Positions 50,824-59,904 of a DNA stretch of 64,000 nucleotides are shown here, piece after piece. Where the stretch lies: contig NZ_JNXT01000021.1 of the NCBI RefSeq assembly GCF_000716675.1, forward strand, positions 1 through 64,000. Reading direction: 5' to 3'. The first letter of the stretch is position 1. The number at the start of each line of letters is the position of its first letter. The notes under the pieces were generated by a model. It saw only the letters and a list, made by a program, of their open reading frames with translations. It was not told the origin of the DNA and made no database searches. This stretch comes from Streptomyces alboflavus (GTDB lineage: Bacteria > Actinomycetota > Actinomycetes > Streptomycetales > Streptomycetaceae). Position numbers and translations under genes: made by a program.

Positions 50824-51315
50824 ATGGCCGTCCTCAACGTCCACGAACGCGCCCTGCCCGTCGAGCCGAACGCGGTCGGCGCGCTCGTCGACGCCCTCGC
50901 CACCGCGGACGACCCGCTGTGGCCGACGGCGGACTGGCCGCCCATGCGGCTCGACCGGGGGCTCGCGCCCGGTTCACGCGGCGGCCACGGCCCGGTCCGG
51001 TACACCGTGGCGGCGTACGCGCCCCGGCAGTGGGTGCGGTTCGCCTTCACGGGGCCGCGCGGCTTCGAGGGGTTCCACGAGTACACGGTGCACCCCCTGG
51101 ACGACGGCAGCGGGCACACGGTCCTGCGCCACACCCTGACGATGCGCGCCCGCGGCCCGGCCCGGCTGACCTGGCCGCTGGCGTACCGCGCCTTCCACGA
51201 CGCCTGCCTGGAGGACAGCCTCGACCGGGCGGAGCTGGCCCTGACGGGCACGGTCCGCCGCCCCGCGCGCTGGAGCCCCTACGTGCGCCTGCTGCGGCGC
51301 CTCACACCCGGCTGA
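50824..51315 (+). CDS. SRPBCC/DUF2867-like small protein
   Basis: A 163-residue protein of SRPBCC-like character: VHERALPVEPNAVGALVDAL at the start, VRFAFTGPRGFEGFHEYTVHP in the middle, and a C-terminal helix with YRAFHDACLEDSLDRAE. No catalytic residue is evident. GGAG precedes the ATG. It is divergent from its likely repressor gene, with the operator between them, so it is probably induced by the ligand of that TetR. Confidence 0.78.
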   Translation: MAVLNVHERALPVEPNAVGALVDALATADDPLWPTADWPPMRLDRGLAPGSRGGHGPVRYTVAAYAPRQWVRFAFTGPRGFEGFHEYTVHPLDDGSGHTVLRHTLTMRARGPARLTWPLAYRAFHDACLEDSLDRAELALTGTVRRPARWSPYVRLLRRLTPG

Positions 51316-51372
51316 CCCTCGCGCCCCACGTGAACCTCGCGCCCCGCGTGACCTTCACGCCCTTCGCGCCCC

Positions 51373-51966
51373 TCATGACCCCTGCGCCCGCACCGACACC
51401 CGGGCCAGCGCCGCCGCCGCGGCCGCCGCGAGGCGCGGGTGCGCGCAGGCGGCCGTGAGCACCGGTATGGCCCGCGCGTCCCCGAGCGCCCCGAGCCCTT
51501 CGACGCAGGCCAGCGCGACCTTGCTGTAAGGGTCGTTGGGGGTGAGGCGGCGCTGGAGGGTGACGATCAGGGCGGGCGCCGACTCCGGGGCGCGCAGTTC
51601 CGTGAGGAGCCGCACCGGGTGCAGGGCGTAGGCGACCCGCAGTTCGTTCGTGGCCAGTGCCGCGGCCGCGCGGGCCGTGCGCCGGTCGCCGAGCCGCGCG
51701 AGGGCGTACGCGGCGGCGGCGCAGCGGGGCGGATCTCGGTGGTTCAGGAGCAGCACCAGCGACTCGAAGGCCCGCCTGTCCCCCAGGACCCCGAGCCTGA
51801 CCGCCGCCAACTCCCGCGCCCACAAAGGCTGTCCGGCCGCGAGCAGCACCCCCGCGAGCTCGTCCGCGGCAGAGGCGGCCAGCAGTCTCTCGTACGCGTC
51901 CAGCGCTCCCGACGCGACCGCCTCGCGTCGTAAGCGATCCGTCACCGTCCGCAACTCCGCATCCAT
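51373..51966 (-). CDS. HEAT-repeat protein
   Basis: A 197-residue all-helical protein with HEAT/PBS-lyase-like repeats: ARELAAVRLGVLGDRRAFESLV, CAAAAYALARLGDRRTARAA, and KVALACVEGLGALGDARAIPVL. Such repeats serve as protein-binding scaffolds or accompany phycobilin-lyase-like enzymes. The protein is Ala/Leu-rich with no signal peptide. It stands alone and no partner is suggested by the neighbours. Confidence 0.8.
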   Translation of the reverse strand: MDAELRTVTDRLRREAVASGALDAYERLLAASAADELAGVLLAAGQPLWARELAAVRLGVLGDRRAFESLVLLLNHRDPPRCAAAAYALARLGDRRTARAAAALATNELRVAYALHPVRLLTELRAPESAPALIVTLQRRLTPNDPYSKVALACVEGLGALGDARAIPVLTAACAHPRLAAAAAAALARVSVRAQGS

Positions 51967-52347
51967 GCGCAGAGCCTAGTCGCGACGGACGTCACAGACA
52001 CCGGGGGCTGGCGCGCTCGTTACTCGCGGGTTAATCTCATGTGAGCGGGGCACACTCCCCGCGTGGAGTTCGTTCGCAGTTCTCGCACTTCGCATTGCAG
52101 CTCCTGACGGCCTGGTGACGCAGCCGTCTTGAGTGTTGTCGGTTCGGTACGCACGTACCGCAGGACGGCGTGGCCACGGGACAGGGCCTGCCGGTTCCCC
52201 TCTCGCGCAACCTCCGCACGCCGTACGCCACTTCACGCCCGCTCGCGCGGCCGCCACGCACGCTCGCGTGGCCCGTGTCCGGTGCGCCCCCGCCACGCGC
52301 CGTGCGCGTGTGCCCCTCAGTCGTCACTCACTTCCTGGAGTCCACCC
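51967..52347. promoter_or_regulatory. divergent intergenic region upstream of the 3-hydroxyacyl-CoA dehydrogenase
   Basis: This 381-base gap lies between the HEAT gene (minus) and the dehydrogenase (plus). It holds a palindrome at 52145-52160 (described separately) and a short GC hairpin (gcggggcacactccccgc, about 52047-52064). I found no small gene. Confidence 0.5.
52145..52160. promoter_or_regulatory. 16-base palindrome upstream of the hydroxyacyl-CoA dehydrogenase
   Basis: CGGTACG-CA-CGTACCG has perfect 7-base arms. It is about 190 bases upstream of the dehydrogenase start. The TetR gene two positions downstream is the natural candidate to bind it, but I see no second copy to confirm this. 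Confidence 0.5.
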
Positions 52348-54129
52348 ATGGACGCTCCCTTCAGCACGGTCGCCGTCGTCGGTCTCGGGACGATGGGCAC
52401 CGGCATCGCCGAGGTCCTCGCCCACGCGGGCCGCGAGGTCATCGGCATCGACATCAGCGAACAGGCCACGGCCCACGCCGTCACCGCCCTGGAGGCCTCC
52501 ACCGCGCGTGCCGTGCGCCGCGAACGGCTCACCGAGGGCGAGCGCGAGGACATTCTCGCCCGCTTCCGCGCCTTCACCGACCTGCGGGCGGCGGCCGACG
52601 CCGATCTGGTGATCGAGGTCGCCCCCGAGTCGTACGAGGTCAAGCAGCAGATCTTCCGTGAGCTCGACGGCATCGTGCGCCCCGACACGGTCCTCGCCAC
52701 CGGCACGAACGCGCTGTCGGTGACCCGGCTCGCCGCCGAGTCCGCGCACCCGGAGCGGGTGCTCGGCCTGCACTTCTTCAACCCGGCGCCGGCCATGAAG
52801 CTCGTCGAGGTCGTCTCGTCGGTGCTCACCGCGCCGGCCGCCGTGGCGGCGGTGACCGACCTCGCCTGCGCGCTCGGCAAGGAGCCCGTCGCCGTCGGCG
52901 ACCGCCCCGGCTTCGTCGCCGACGGGCTGCTGTTCGGCTACCTCAACCAGGCCGCGGCGATGTACGAGGCCAAGTACGCGAGCCGGGAGGACATCGACGC
53001 GGCGATGCGGCTCGGCTGCGGCCTGCCGATGGGGCCGCTCGCGCTGCTCGACCTGATCGGCGTCGACACCGCACGGACCGTCCTCGACGCCATGTACGCC
53101 GAGTCGCAGGACCGGCTGCACGCGCCCGCGCCGATCCTCAAGCAGCTCAGCGAGGCGGGCCTGACGGGACGCAAGTCGGGCCGTGGCTTCTACACCTACG
53201 CGGCGTCCGGCAGCGAGGAAGTGGTGCGGGACGCGGCGACCCCGCTGGAGGGCACCCGGCAGGCGCGCGGGCGCGAGGTCCGCTCCGTCGGCGTGGCCGG
53301 TTCCGGCACCATGGCGTCCGGGATCGCGGAGGTCTTCGCGAAGGCCGGGTACGACGTGGTGCTCGTCGCCCGCAGCGAGGAGAAGGCCGCCGCGGCCAGG
53401 GCCCGGGTCGCCAAGTCGCTCTCGCGCTCCGTGGACAAGGGGCGCCTCACGTCCGAGGCGGCGGCGAAGACCCTGGACCGGATCACGCCGAGCGGGACCT
53501 ACGACGCGTTCGCCGACGTCGACCTCGCCCTGGAGGCGGTCGCCGAGGACCTGGAGATCAAGCAGCAGCTGTTCGCGACGCTCGACAAGGTCTGCAAGCC
53601 CGGCGCCGTCCTCGCCACCACCACGTCCTCGCTGCCCGTGGTGGCCTGCGCCCGCGCCGCCTCACGGCCCGGCGACGTGATCGGCCTGCACTTCTTCAAC
53701 CCGGCGCCCGCCATGAAGCTCGTCGAGGTGGTGCGCACCGTCCTGACCGAGGACGACGTGCACGCCACCGCGCGCGAGGTGTGCGCGTCGATCAAGAAGC
53801 ACCCGGTGGACTGCGGCGACCGGGCCGGTTTCATCGTGAACGCGCTGCTCTTCCCGTACCTGAACAACGCGATCAAGATGGTCCAGGAGCACTACGCGTC
53901 CCTCGACGACATCGACGCGGCCATGAAGCTGGGCGGCGGCTACCCGATGGGGCCCTTCGAGCTCCTCGACGTCGTCGGCCTGGACGTCTCGCTCGCCATC
54001 GAGAAGGTGCTGCACCGCGAGTTCCGCGAGCCCGGGCTCGCCCCCGCGCCGCTCCTGGAGCACCTGGTGGCCGCGGGCTGCCTCGGCCGCAAGACGGGCC
54101 GGGGTTTCCGCGAATATGCCCGCCGCTGA
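52348..54129 (+). CDS. tandem 3-hydroxyacyl-CoA (3-hydroxybutyryl-CoA) dehydrogenase
   Basis: A 593-residue protein made of two complete 3-hydroxyacyl-CoA dehydrogenase modules. Each has a Rossmann start (VVGLGTMGTGIAEVLAHAG and VAGSGTMASGIAEVFAKAG), the catalytic motif HFFNPAPAMKLVEVV, and a C-terminal helical domain ending in the family motif (GRKSGRGFYTY and GRKTGRGFREY). It oxidises 3-hydroxyacyl-CoA with NAD, or runs in reverse from acetoacetyl-CoA to 3-hydroxybutyryl-CoA, the feed for crotonyl-CoA and Ccr just downstream. Single-module enzymes work as dimers; here the dimer is fused. CTGGAG precedes ATG 52348. Confidence 0.92.
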   Translation: MDAPFSTVAVVGLGTMGTGIAEVLAHAGREVIGIDISEQATAHAVTALEASTARAVRRERLTEGEREDILARFRAFTDLRAAADADLVIEVAPESYEVKQQIFRELDGIVRPDTVLATGTNALSVTRLAAESAHPERVLGLHFFNPAPAMKLVEVVSSVLTAPAAVAAVTDLACALGKEPVAVGDRPGFVADGLLFGYLNQAAAMYEAKYASREDIDAAMRLGCGLPMGPLALLDLIGVDTARTVLDAMYAESQDRLHAPAPILKQLSEAGLTGRKSGRGFYTYAASGSEEVVRDAATPLEGTRQARGREVRSVGVAGSGTMASGIAEVFAKAGYDVVLVARSEEKAAAARARVAKSLSRSVDKGRLTSEAAAKTLDRITPSGTYDAFADVDLALEAVAEDLEIKQQLFATLDKVCKPGAVLATTTSSLPVVACARAASRPGDVIGLHFFNPAPAMKLVEVVRTVLTEDDVHATAREVCASIKKHPVDCGDRAGFIVNALLFPYLNNAIKMVQEHYASLDDIDAAMKLGGGYPMGPFELLDVVGLDVSLAIEKVLHREFREPGLAPAPLLEHLVAAGCLGRKTGRGFREYARR

Positions 54130-54265
54130 CGGGCGCGCGGATCCCGGGGCCAGAGCACACGAGGCGGTGCGCGCCGAGCGCGCGGACTGGGGCGGGCTGC
54201 TCGATCCGTCGGGCAGCCCCCTCCCACAGGCGCACTCAGCTGCGCACATGCAGTACGTTCGGGGC

Positions 54266-55072
54266 ATGCCCAAGGCCGCCAAGTCCTCACGTACGACAGC
54301 TACGCCCGACGCTCCGGAGAGCGCCGCGGGCAGCCGCGCCGCCGCACAACGGCTCAAGATGCGCCGCGAGCTGGCGGCCGCCGCCATGGAACTCTTCGCG
54401 TCCAAGGGCTACGAGGCGACGACGGTCGACGAGATCGCCGCCGCGGCCGGGGTGGCCCGCCGCACCTTCTTCCGCCACTTCCGGTCCAAGGAAGAGGCGA
54501 TCTTCCCCGACCACGACGACACCCTGATCCGCGCGGAGGCCGTGCTCAACGCGGCGCCCGCGCACGAGCACCCGCTCGACACGGTGTGCCGCGGGATCAA
54601 GGAAGTCATGAAGATGTACGCGGCCTCGCCCGCCGTGTCCGTGGAGCGGTACCGGCTCACGCGTGAGGTGCCCACCCTGCGCGAGCGCGAGATCGCCTCC
54701 GTGGCGCGCTACGAACGGCTCTTCACGCGCTATCTGCTCGGGCACTTCGACGAGCACGCGCACCACCACGGCAACGACGATCCGCTGCTCGCTGAGGTCG
54801 CCGCGTCCGCCGTCGTCACGGCCCACAACCACGTCCTGCGGCGCTGGTTGCGGGCCGGGGGCCAGGGGGACGTGGAGGGGCAGCTCGACCACGCCTTCGG
54901 GATCGTGCGGCGGACCTTCGGCACGGGGATCCCTGCCGGGCGGGACACGGCGCCCTCCTCGGCGGCCACGGTCTCCGACGGGGGCGAGGTCCTGGTCACC
55001 GTCGCCCGTACGGACGCGCCCCTCGACGAGGTCATGCGCACCATCGAGAAGGCGCTGCGCACCCGCGCCTGA
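54266..55072 (+). CDS. TetR-family transcriptional regulator
   Basis: A 268-residue TetR regulator with a ~45-residue basic leader. The helix-turn-helix is MRRELAAAAMELFASKGYEAT, then VDEIAAAAGVARRTFFRHFRSKEEA. The long C-terminal domain has His-rich EHAHHHGNDD. It follows the dehydrogenase gene on the same strand with 136 bases between, so it may have its own promoter. The neighbours suggest control of fatty-acyl/C4-CoA metabolism. ATG 54248 would add six residues. Confidence 0.88.
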   Translation: MPKAAKSSRTTATPDAPESAAGSRAAAQRLKMRRELAAAAMELFASKGYEATTVDEIAAAAGVARRTFFRHFRSKEEAIFPDHDDTLIRAEAVLNAAPAHEHPLDTVCRGIKEVMKMYAASPAVSVERYRLTREVPTLREREIASVARYERLFTRYLLGHFDEHAHHHGNDDPLLAEVAASAVVTAHNHVLRRWLRAGGQGDVEGQLDHAFGIVRRTFGTGIPAGRDTAPSSAATVSDGGEVLVTVARTDAPLDEVMRTIEKALRTRA

Positions 55073-55119
55073 TGGGGCTTCGCCCCTCTCCCCCTTTTCG
55101 GCCCTTCGGGCCTCGTCCT

Positions 55120-55159
55120 CAAACGCCGGACGGGCTATTTCCTGCCCGTCCGGCGTTTG
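55120..55159. terminator. 16-bp hairpin terminator after the TetR gene
   Basis: caaacgccggacgggc (55120-55135) and gcccgtccggcgtttg (55144-55159) pair perfectly around an 8-base loop. The sequence (AAACGCCGGACGGGC) is a well-known Streptomyces hairpin found at many gene ends. No T-run follows, as is usual in this genus. Confidence 0.85.
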
Positions 55160-55256
55160 CGTTGCCTTCGGCATGCCGCCTGACCTGCGATGATCGATCA
55201 TCGCTCAGATGAACCCCCTCGGTGACAACTGAGAGAAATTGTTGGCACTGAGTGTC

Positions 55257-55285
55257 TTGCCGACTGGCACGCGGTGTCATACGTT
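55257..55285 (+). promoter_or_regulatory. probable promoter of ccr
   Basis: TTGCCG at 55257-55262, a 17-base spacer and TACGTT at 55280-55285 form a HrdB-like -35/-10 pair. The upstream bases are AT-richer than the average (gagagaaattgttggcac). Confidence 0.5.
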
Positions 55286-55512
55286 GATGTTGTCCGGGCG
55301 GCCGACGGGTGGAGAACTTCCCCCACCGGCTGTCCCCGCGAGCCACTGGCGAGCGCGCCCGGACGCCTGCGTCACAGGCACCCCGCGCCCCACCAGGGCG
55401 CCGCCGAGCACCACCTCCGCCGAACCGACGGCACCATCCCGCTTTTCAGGCACTACCCCGACGTACCCCTCAGAGCGCTCCCCCTCGAAGCGCCCTTCGC
55501 CGGAGGCAACCC

Positions 55513-56850
55513 ATGCAGGAAATCCTGGACGCGATCCAATCGCAGGACACCTCGGCCGCCGACTTCGCCGCGCTGCCGCTGCCCGAGTCGTACCGCGCGG
55601 TGACCGTGCACAAGGACGAGACGGAGATGTTCGCCGGGCTCGCCACCCGCGACAAGGACCCGCGCAAGTCGCTGCACCTGGACGAGGTGCCGGTGCCCGA
55701 ACTCGGCCCGGGCGAGGCCCTGGTGGCCGTGATGGCCTCGTCCGTGAACTACAACTCCGTGTGGACGTCCATCTTCGAGCCGCTGTCGACCTTCGGGTTC
55801 CTGGAGCGGTACGGCAAGTTGAGCGACCTCACCAAGCGCCACGACCTGCCGTACCACATCATCGGCTCCGACCTCGCGGGCGTCGTTCTGCGTACCGGAC
55901 CCGGCGTGAACGCCTGGCACCCCGGTGACGAGGTCGTCGCACACTGCCTGTCCGTGGAGCTGGAGTCCTCCGACGGCCACAACGACACGATGCTCGACCC
56001 CGAGCAGCGCATCTGGGGCTTCGAGACCAACTTCGGCGGCCTCGCGGAGATCGCCCTGGTGAAGTCCAACCAGCTGATGCCGAAGCCGGACCACCTGAGC
56101 TGGGAGGAGGCGGCGGCGCCCGGCCTGGTGAACTCCACCGCGTACCGCCAGCTCGTCTCCCGCAACGGCGCCGGCATGAAGCAGGGCGACAACGTGCTGA
56201 TCTGGGGCGCGAGCGGTGGACTCGGGTCGTACGCCACGCAGTTCGCGCTCGCGGGCGGGGCGAACCCCATCTGTGTCGTGTCCAGCCCGCAGAAGGCCGA
56301 GATCTGCCGCTCGATGGGCGCCGAGGCGATCATCGACCGCAACGCCGAGGGGTACAAGTTCTGGAAGGACGAGCGCACCCAGGACCCCAAGGAGTGGAAG
56401 CGCTTCGGCAAGCGCATCCGCGAGTTCACCGGCGGCGAGGACATCGACATCGTCTTCGAGCACCCCGGCCGCGAGACCTTCGGCGCGTCCGTCTACGTCA
56501 CGCGCAAGGGCGGCACCATCACCACCTGCGCCTCCACCTCGGGCTATATGCACGAGTACGACAACCGCTACCTGTGGATGTCCCTGAAGCGCATCATCGG
56601 ATCGCACTTCGCCAACTACCGCGAGGCCTGGGAGGCCAACCGGCTGATCGCCAAGGGCAAGATCCACCCGACGCTCTCCAAGGTGTACTCCCTGGAGGAC
56701 ACCGGGCAGGCCGCCCACGACGTGCACCGGAACCTGCACCAGGGCAAGGTCGGCGTCCTCGCGCTCGCGCCCGAGGAGGGACTCGGCGTGCGCGACGCGG
56801 AGAAGCGGGCCCTGCACCTCGACGCCATCAACCGCTTCCGCGACATCTGA
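55513..56850 (+). CDS. ccr: crotonyl-CoA carboxylase/reductase
   Basis: A 445-residue Ccr, a medium-chain dehydrogenase/reductase that reduces and carboxylates crotonyl-CoA to ethylmalonyl-CoA using NADPH and CO2. The N terminus DAIQSQDTSAADFAALPLPE and the substrate motif SSVNYNSVWTSIFEP are typical of true Ccr and distinguish it from plain enoyl reductases; WGASGGLGSYA is the NADPH site. ATG 55513 sits behind GGAGG. It heads a tight operon with ecm, a lyase gene, a MaoC hydratase and an acyl-CoA dehydrogenase. Its product also supplies ethylmalonyl-CoA for polyketides. Confidence 0.95.
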   Translation: MQEILDAIQSQDTSAADFAALPLPESYRAVTVHKDETEMFAGLATRDKDPRKSLHLDEVPVPELGPGEALVAVMASSVNYNSVWTSIFEPLSTFGFLERYGKLSDLTKRHDLPYHIIGSDLAGVVLRTGPGVNAWHPGDEVVAHCLSVELESSDGHNDTMLDPEQRIWGFETNFGGLAEIALVKSNQLMPKPDHLSWEEAAAPGLVNSTAYRQLVSRNGAGMKQGDNVLIWGASGGLGSYATQFALAGGANPICVVSSPQKAEICRSMGAEAIIDRNAEGYKFWKDERTQDPKEWKRFGKRIREFTGGEDIDIVFEHPGRETFGASVYVTRKGGTITTCASTSGYMHEYDNRYLWMSLKRIIGSHFANYREAWEANRLIAKGKIHPTLSKVYSLEDTGQAAHDVHRNLHQGKVGVLALAPEEGLGVRDAEKRALHLDAINRFRDI

Positions 56851-56867
56851 GGGGCGAGGGCCCATAC

Positions 56868-58919
56868 ATGACTGAGCGCCAGAAAGACCGGCCGTGGCTG
56901 ATGCGCACCTACGCCGGTCACTCCACGGCCGAGGCGTCGAACGAGCTGTACCGCCGCAACCTCGCCAAGGGTCAGACCGGCCTTTCGGTCGCCTTCGACC
57001 TGCCGACGCAGACCGGCTACGACCCGGACCACATCCTCGCGCGCGGGGAGGTGGGCCGGGTCGGCGTCCCGGTGTCCCATCTCGGCGACATGCGGCGGCT
57101 GTTCCAGGACATCCCCCTGGAGCAGATGAACACCTCCATGACGATCAACGCGACCGCCATGTGGCTGCTCGCGCTGTACCAGGTCGTCGCCGAGGAGCAG
57201 GGCGCCGACATCACCCAGCTCCAGGGGACGACGCAGAACGACATCGTCAAGGAGTACCTGTCGCGCGGCACGCACGTGTTCCCGCCGGGGCCGAGCCTGC
57301 GGCTGACCACCGACATGATCACGTACACGGTGGCGAACATCCCGAAGTGGAACCCGATCAACATCTGCAGCTACCACCTGCAGGAAGCCGGGGCCACGCC
57401 GGTGCAGGAGATCGCGTACGCGATGAGCACGGCCATCGCGGTGCTCGACGCGGTGCGCGCCTCCGGGCAGGTGCCCGAGGAGAAGTTCGGCGACGTCGTC
57501 GCGCGGATCTCGTTCTTCGTGAACGCCGGTGTGCGGTTCATCGAGGAGATGTGCAAGATGCGGGCCTTCGGCCGCATCTGGGACCAGGTCGCGCGCGAGC
57601 GGTACGGCATCACCAACCCCAAGCAGCGCCGCTTCCGCTACGGCGTGCAGGTCAACTCGCTCGGCCTGACCGAGGCGCAGCCGGAGAACAACGTCCAGCG
57701 CATCGTCCTGGAGATGCTCGCCGTCACGCTGTCCAAGGACGCCCGCGCGCGAGCCGTGCAGCTGCCCGCCTGGAACGAGGCGCTCGGCCTGCCGCGCCCC
57801 TGGGACCAGCAGTGGTCGCTGCGCATCCAGCAGGTCCTCGCGCACGAGAGTGACCTTCTGGAGTACGAGGACATCTTCGCGGGGTCGCATGTGATCGAGG
57901 CCAAGGTGGACGCCCTGGTCGAGGAGTCCCTCGCGGAGATGGACCGGATCGAGCAGATGGGCGGCGCGATGGCCGCCGTCGAGTCGGGCTATCTGAAGGC
58001 GCAGCTGGTGTCCTCGCACGCCGAGCGCCGGGCGCGGATCGAGGCCGGCGAGGACAAGATCATCGGCGTGAACGTCTTCGAGACGACGGAGCCGAACCCG
58101 CTCACCGCCGACCTGGACACGGCGATCATGACGGTGGACCCGGCGGTCGAGGCGCGCGTCGTGGACGCCATCGGCGACTGGCGCACCACCCGGCAGGAGT
58201 CGTCGGACCGGCAGGGCCTCGGCGACCCGTTCCACTTCCCGACCGTCCAGCAGGCACTCGACCGGCTCAAGGAGGTCGCGGCCGGGACCGGCAACCTGAT
58301 GGAGGCCACCCTGGAGTGCGCGCGCTCCGGTGTCACGACCGGCGAGTGGGCGGGCGCGCTGCGGGAGGTCTTCGGGGAGTTCCGGGCGCCCACGGGCGTG
58401 TCCGGGGCGCCGGTCGCGGTCACCGCGGAGGCGGGCACACCGCTCGCCCTGGTCCGCGAGAAGGTCGAGAAGACGTCCGCCGACCTCGGCAGCGGCAAGC
58501 TGCGTTTCCTGGTCGGCAAGCCGGGCCTGGACGGGCACTCCAACGGCGCCGAGCAGATCGCGGTGCGCGCGCGTGACGCCGGGTTCGAGGTCGTCTACCA
58601 GGGCATCCGGCTGACCCCCGAGCAGATCGTGGACGCCGCCCTCGCGGAGGACGTGCACGCGGTGGGCCTGTCGATCCTCTCCGGCTCGCACGCCCAGCTC
58701 GTGCCGGACGTCCTGACGCGCCTGCGCGCGGCGGGCGCGCACGACATTCCCGTCATCGCCGGGGGCATCATCCCCACCAGTGACGCCGAGGACCTGAAGG
58801 CGGCGGGTGTGGCCGCCGTGTTCACCCCCAAGGACTTCGGCATCACGGAGATCATCGGCCGTATCGTCGACGAGATCCGGAAAGCGAACCACCTCGACCC
58901 CCTGGAGGTCCCCGCATGA
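56868..58919 (+). CDS. ecm: ethylmalonyl-CoA mutase (B12-dependent)
   Basis: A 683-residue adenosylcobalamin-dependent mutase, large and B12 domains in one chain. The substrate-binding start is RTYAGHSTAEASNELYRRNL; the C-terminal B12 domain (about 545-680) has DGHSNGAEQ, the DxHxxG lower-ligand motif, plus GLSILSGSHAQLVPDV. It changes (2R)-ethylmalonyl-CoA to methylsuccinyl-CoA. The length fits ethylmalonyl-CoA mutase; gene context with ccr separates it from methylmalonyl-CoA mutase. It begins 17 bases after ccr and overlaps the next gene (ATGA). Confidence 0.93.
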   Translation: MTERQKDRPWLMRTYAGHSTAEASNELYRRNLAKGQTGLSVAFDLPTQTGYDPDHILARGEVGRVGVPVSHLGDMRRLFQDIPLEQMNTSMTINATAMWLLALYQVVAEEQGADITQLQGTTQNDIVKEYLSRGTHVFPPGPSLRLTTDMITYTVANIPKWNPINICSYHLQEAGATPVQEIAYAMSTAIAVLDAVRASGQVPEEKFGDVVARISFFVNAGVRFIEEMCKMRAFGRIWDQVARERYGITNPKQRRFRYGVQVNSLGLTEAQPENNVQRIVLEMLAVTLSKDARARAVQLPAWNEALGLPRPWDQQWSLRIQQVLAHESDLLEYEDIFAGSHVIEAKVDALVEESLAEMDRIEQMGGAMAAVESGYLKAQLVSSHAERRARIEAGEDKIIGVNVFETTEPNPLTADLDTAIMTVDPAVEARVVDAIGDWRTTRQESSDRQGLGDPFHFPTVQQALDRLKEVAAGTGNLMEATLECARSGVTTGEWAGALREVFGEFRAPTGVSGAPVAVTAEAGTPLALVREKVEKTSADLGSGKLRFLVGKPGLDGHSNGAEQIAVRARDAGFEVVYQGIRLTPEQIVDAALAEDVHAVGLSILSGSHAQLVPDVLTRLRAAGAHDIPVIAGGIIPTSDAEDLKAAGVAAVFTPKDFGITEIIGRIVDEIRKANHLDPLEVPA

Positions 58920-59899
58920 CCCCGTCCCAGCCGCAGCCCGGCGCCGTGAACCGGCTCCGCCCGCGTCGCTCCTGCCTGGCCGTGCCGGGCTCGAACCCGC
59001 GCTTCCTGGAGAAGGCCCAGGGCCTGCCCGCCGACCAGGTGTTCCTGGACCTGGAGGACGCCTGCGCCCCGCTCGCCAAGCCGGAGGCGCGGCACACCAT
59101 CGTCAAGTTCCTCAACGAGGGCGACTGGACGGGCAAGACCAGGGTCGTGCGCGTGAACGACTGGACGACGGAGTGGACGTACCGCGACGTCGTCACCGTC
59201 GTCGAGGGCGCCGGGCCGAACCTGGACTGCATCATGCTGCCCAAGGTCCAGGACGCCCAGCAGGTGGTCGCCCTGGACCTGCTGCTCACCCAGATCGAGA
59301 AGACCATGGGCTTCGAGGTCGGCAAGATCGGCATCGAGGCGCAGATCGAGAACGCCCAGGGCCTCAACAACGTCAACGAGATCGCGACGGCCTCCCAGCG
59401 CGTCGAGACGATCATCTTCGGCCCGGCCGACTTCATGGCGTCGATCAACATGAAGTCGCTGGTCGTGGGCGAGCAGCCGCCCGGCTACCCGGCGGACGCC
59501 TACCACTACATCCTGATGAAGATCCTGATGGCCGCCCGCGCCAACAACCTCCAGGCGATCGACGGCCCCTACCTGCAGATCAAGAACGTCGACGGCTACC
59601 GCGAGGTGGCCAAGCGGGCCGCCGCGCTCGGCTTCGACGGCAAGTGGGTGCTGCACCCGGGCCAGGTCGAGGCGTCCAACGAGATCTTCTCGCCGTCCCA
59701 GGAGGACTACGACCACGCCGAGCTGATCCTGGACGCGTACGACTACTACACGTCCGAGGCGGGCGGCAAGAAGGGCTCCGCGATGCTCGGCGACGAGATG
59801 ATCGACGAGGCGAGCCGCAAGATGGCGCTCGTCATCTCCGGCAAGGGCCGGGCCGCGGGCATGCGGCGCACCAGCACGTTCGAGGCACCGGAGGCGTAG
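58916..59899 (+). CDS. HpcH/HpaI/citrate-lyase-type lyase, likely L-malyl-CoA/beta-methylmalyl-CoA lyase
   Basis: A 327-residue CoA lyase of the CitE/HpcH family: SCLAVPGSNPRFLEKAQ, VFLDLEDACAP (acidic metal ligands), IMLPKVQDAQQV, and IEAQIENAQGL. The enzyme of the ethylmalonyl-CoA pathway splits beta-methylmalyl-CoA to glyoxylate and propionyl-CoA, and may also handle malyl-CoA. The assignment to this step relies on gene context. Its ATG overlaps the mutase stop by four bases. Confidence 0.88.
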   Translation: MTPSQPQPGAVNRLRPRRSCLAVPGSNPRFLEKAQGLPADQVFLDLEDACAPLAKPEARHTIVKFLNEGDWTGKTRVVRVNDWTTEWTYRDVVTVVEGAGPNLDCIMLPKVQDAQQVVALDLLLTQIEKTMGFEVGKIGIEAQIENAQGLNNVNEIATASQRVETIIFGPADFMASINMKSLVVGEQPPGYPADAYHYILMKILMAARANNLQAIDGPYLQIKNVDGYREVAKRAAALGFDGKWVLHPGQVEASNEIFSPSQEDYDHAELILDAYDYYTSEAGGKKGSAMLGDEMIDEASRKMALVISGKGRAAGMRRTSTFEAPEA

Positions 59900-59904
59900 G
59901 GATC

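Larger units (their letters stand above)
55073..55512. promoter_or_regulatory. intergenic region between TetR and ccr: terminator plus promoter
   Basis: This 440-base gap holds a terminator hairpin (55120-55159) and a probable ccr promoter (55257-55285), followed by a ~220-base untranslated leader. I see no small gene in it. A short partial dyad, acaac at 55225 with ttgttgg at 55239, lies between. Confidence 0.6.

Noticed and set aside
56868..58919. Calling the mutase methylmalonyl-CoA mutase
   Set aside because: It has large and B12 domains in one chain, follows ccr by 17 bases and lacks a small-subunit gene, all of which favour ethylmalonyl-CoA mutase.
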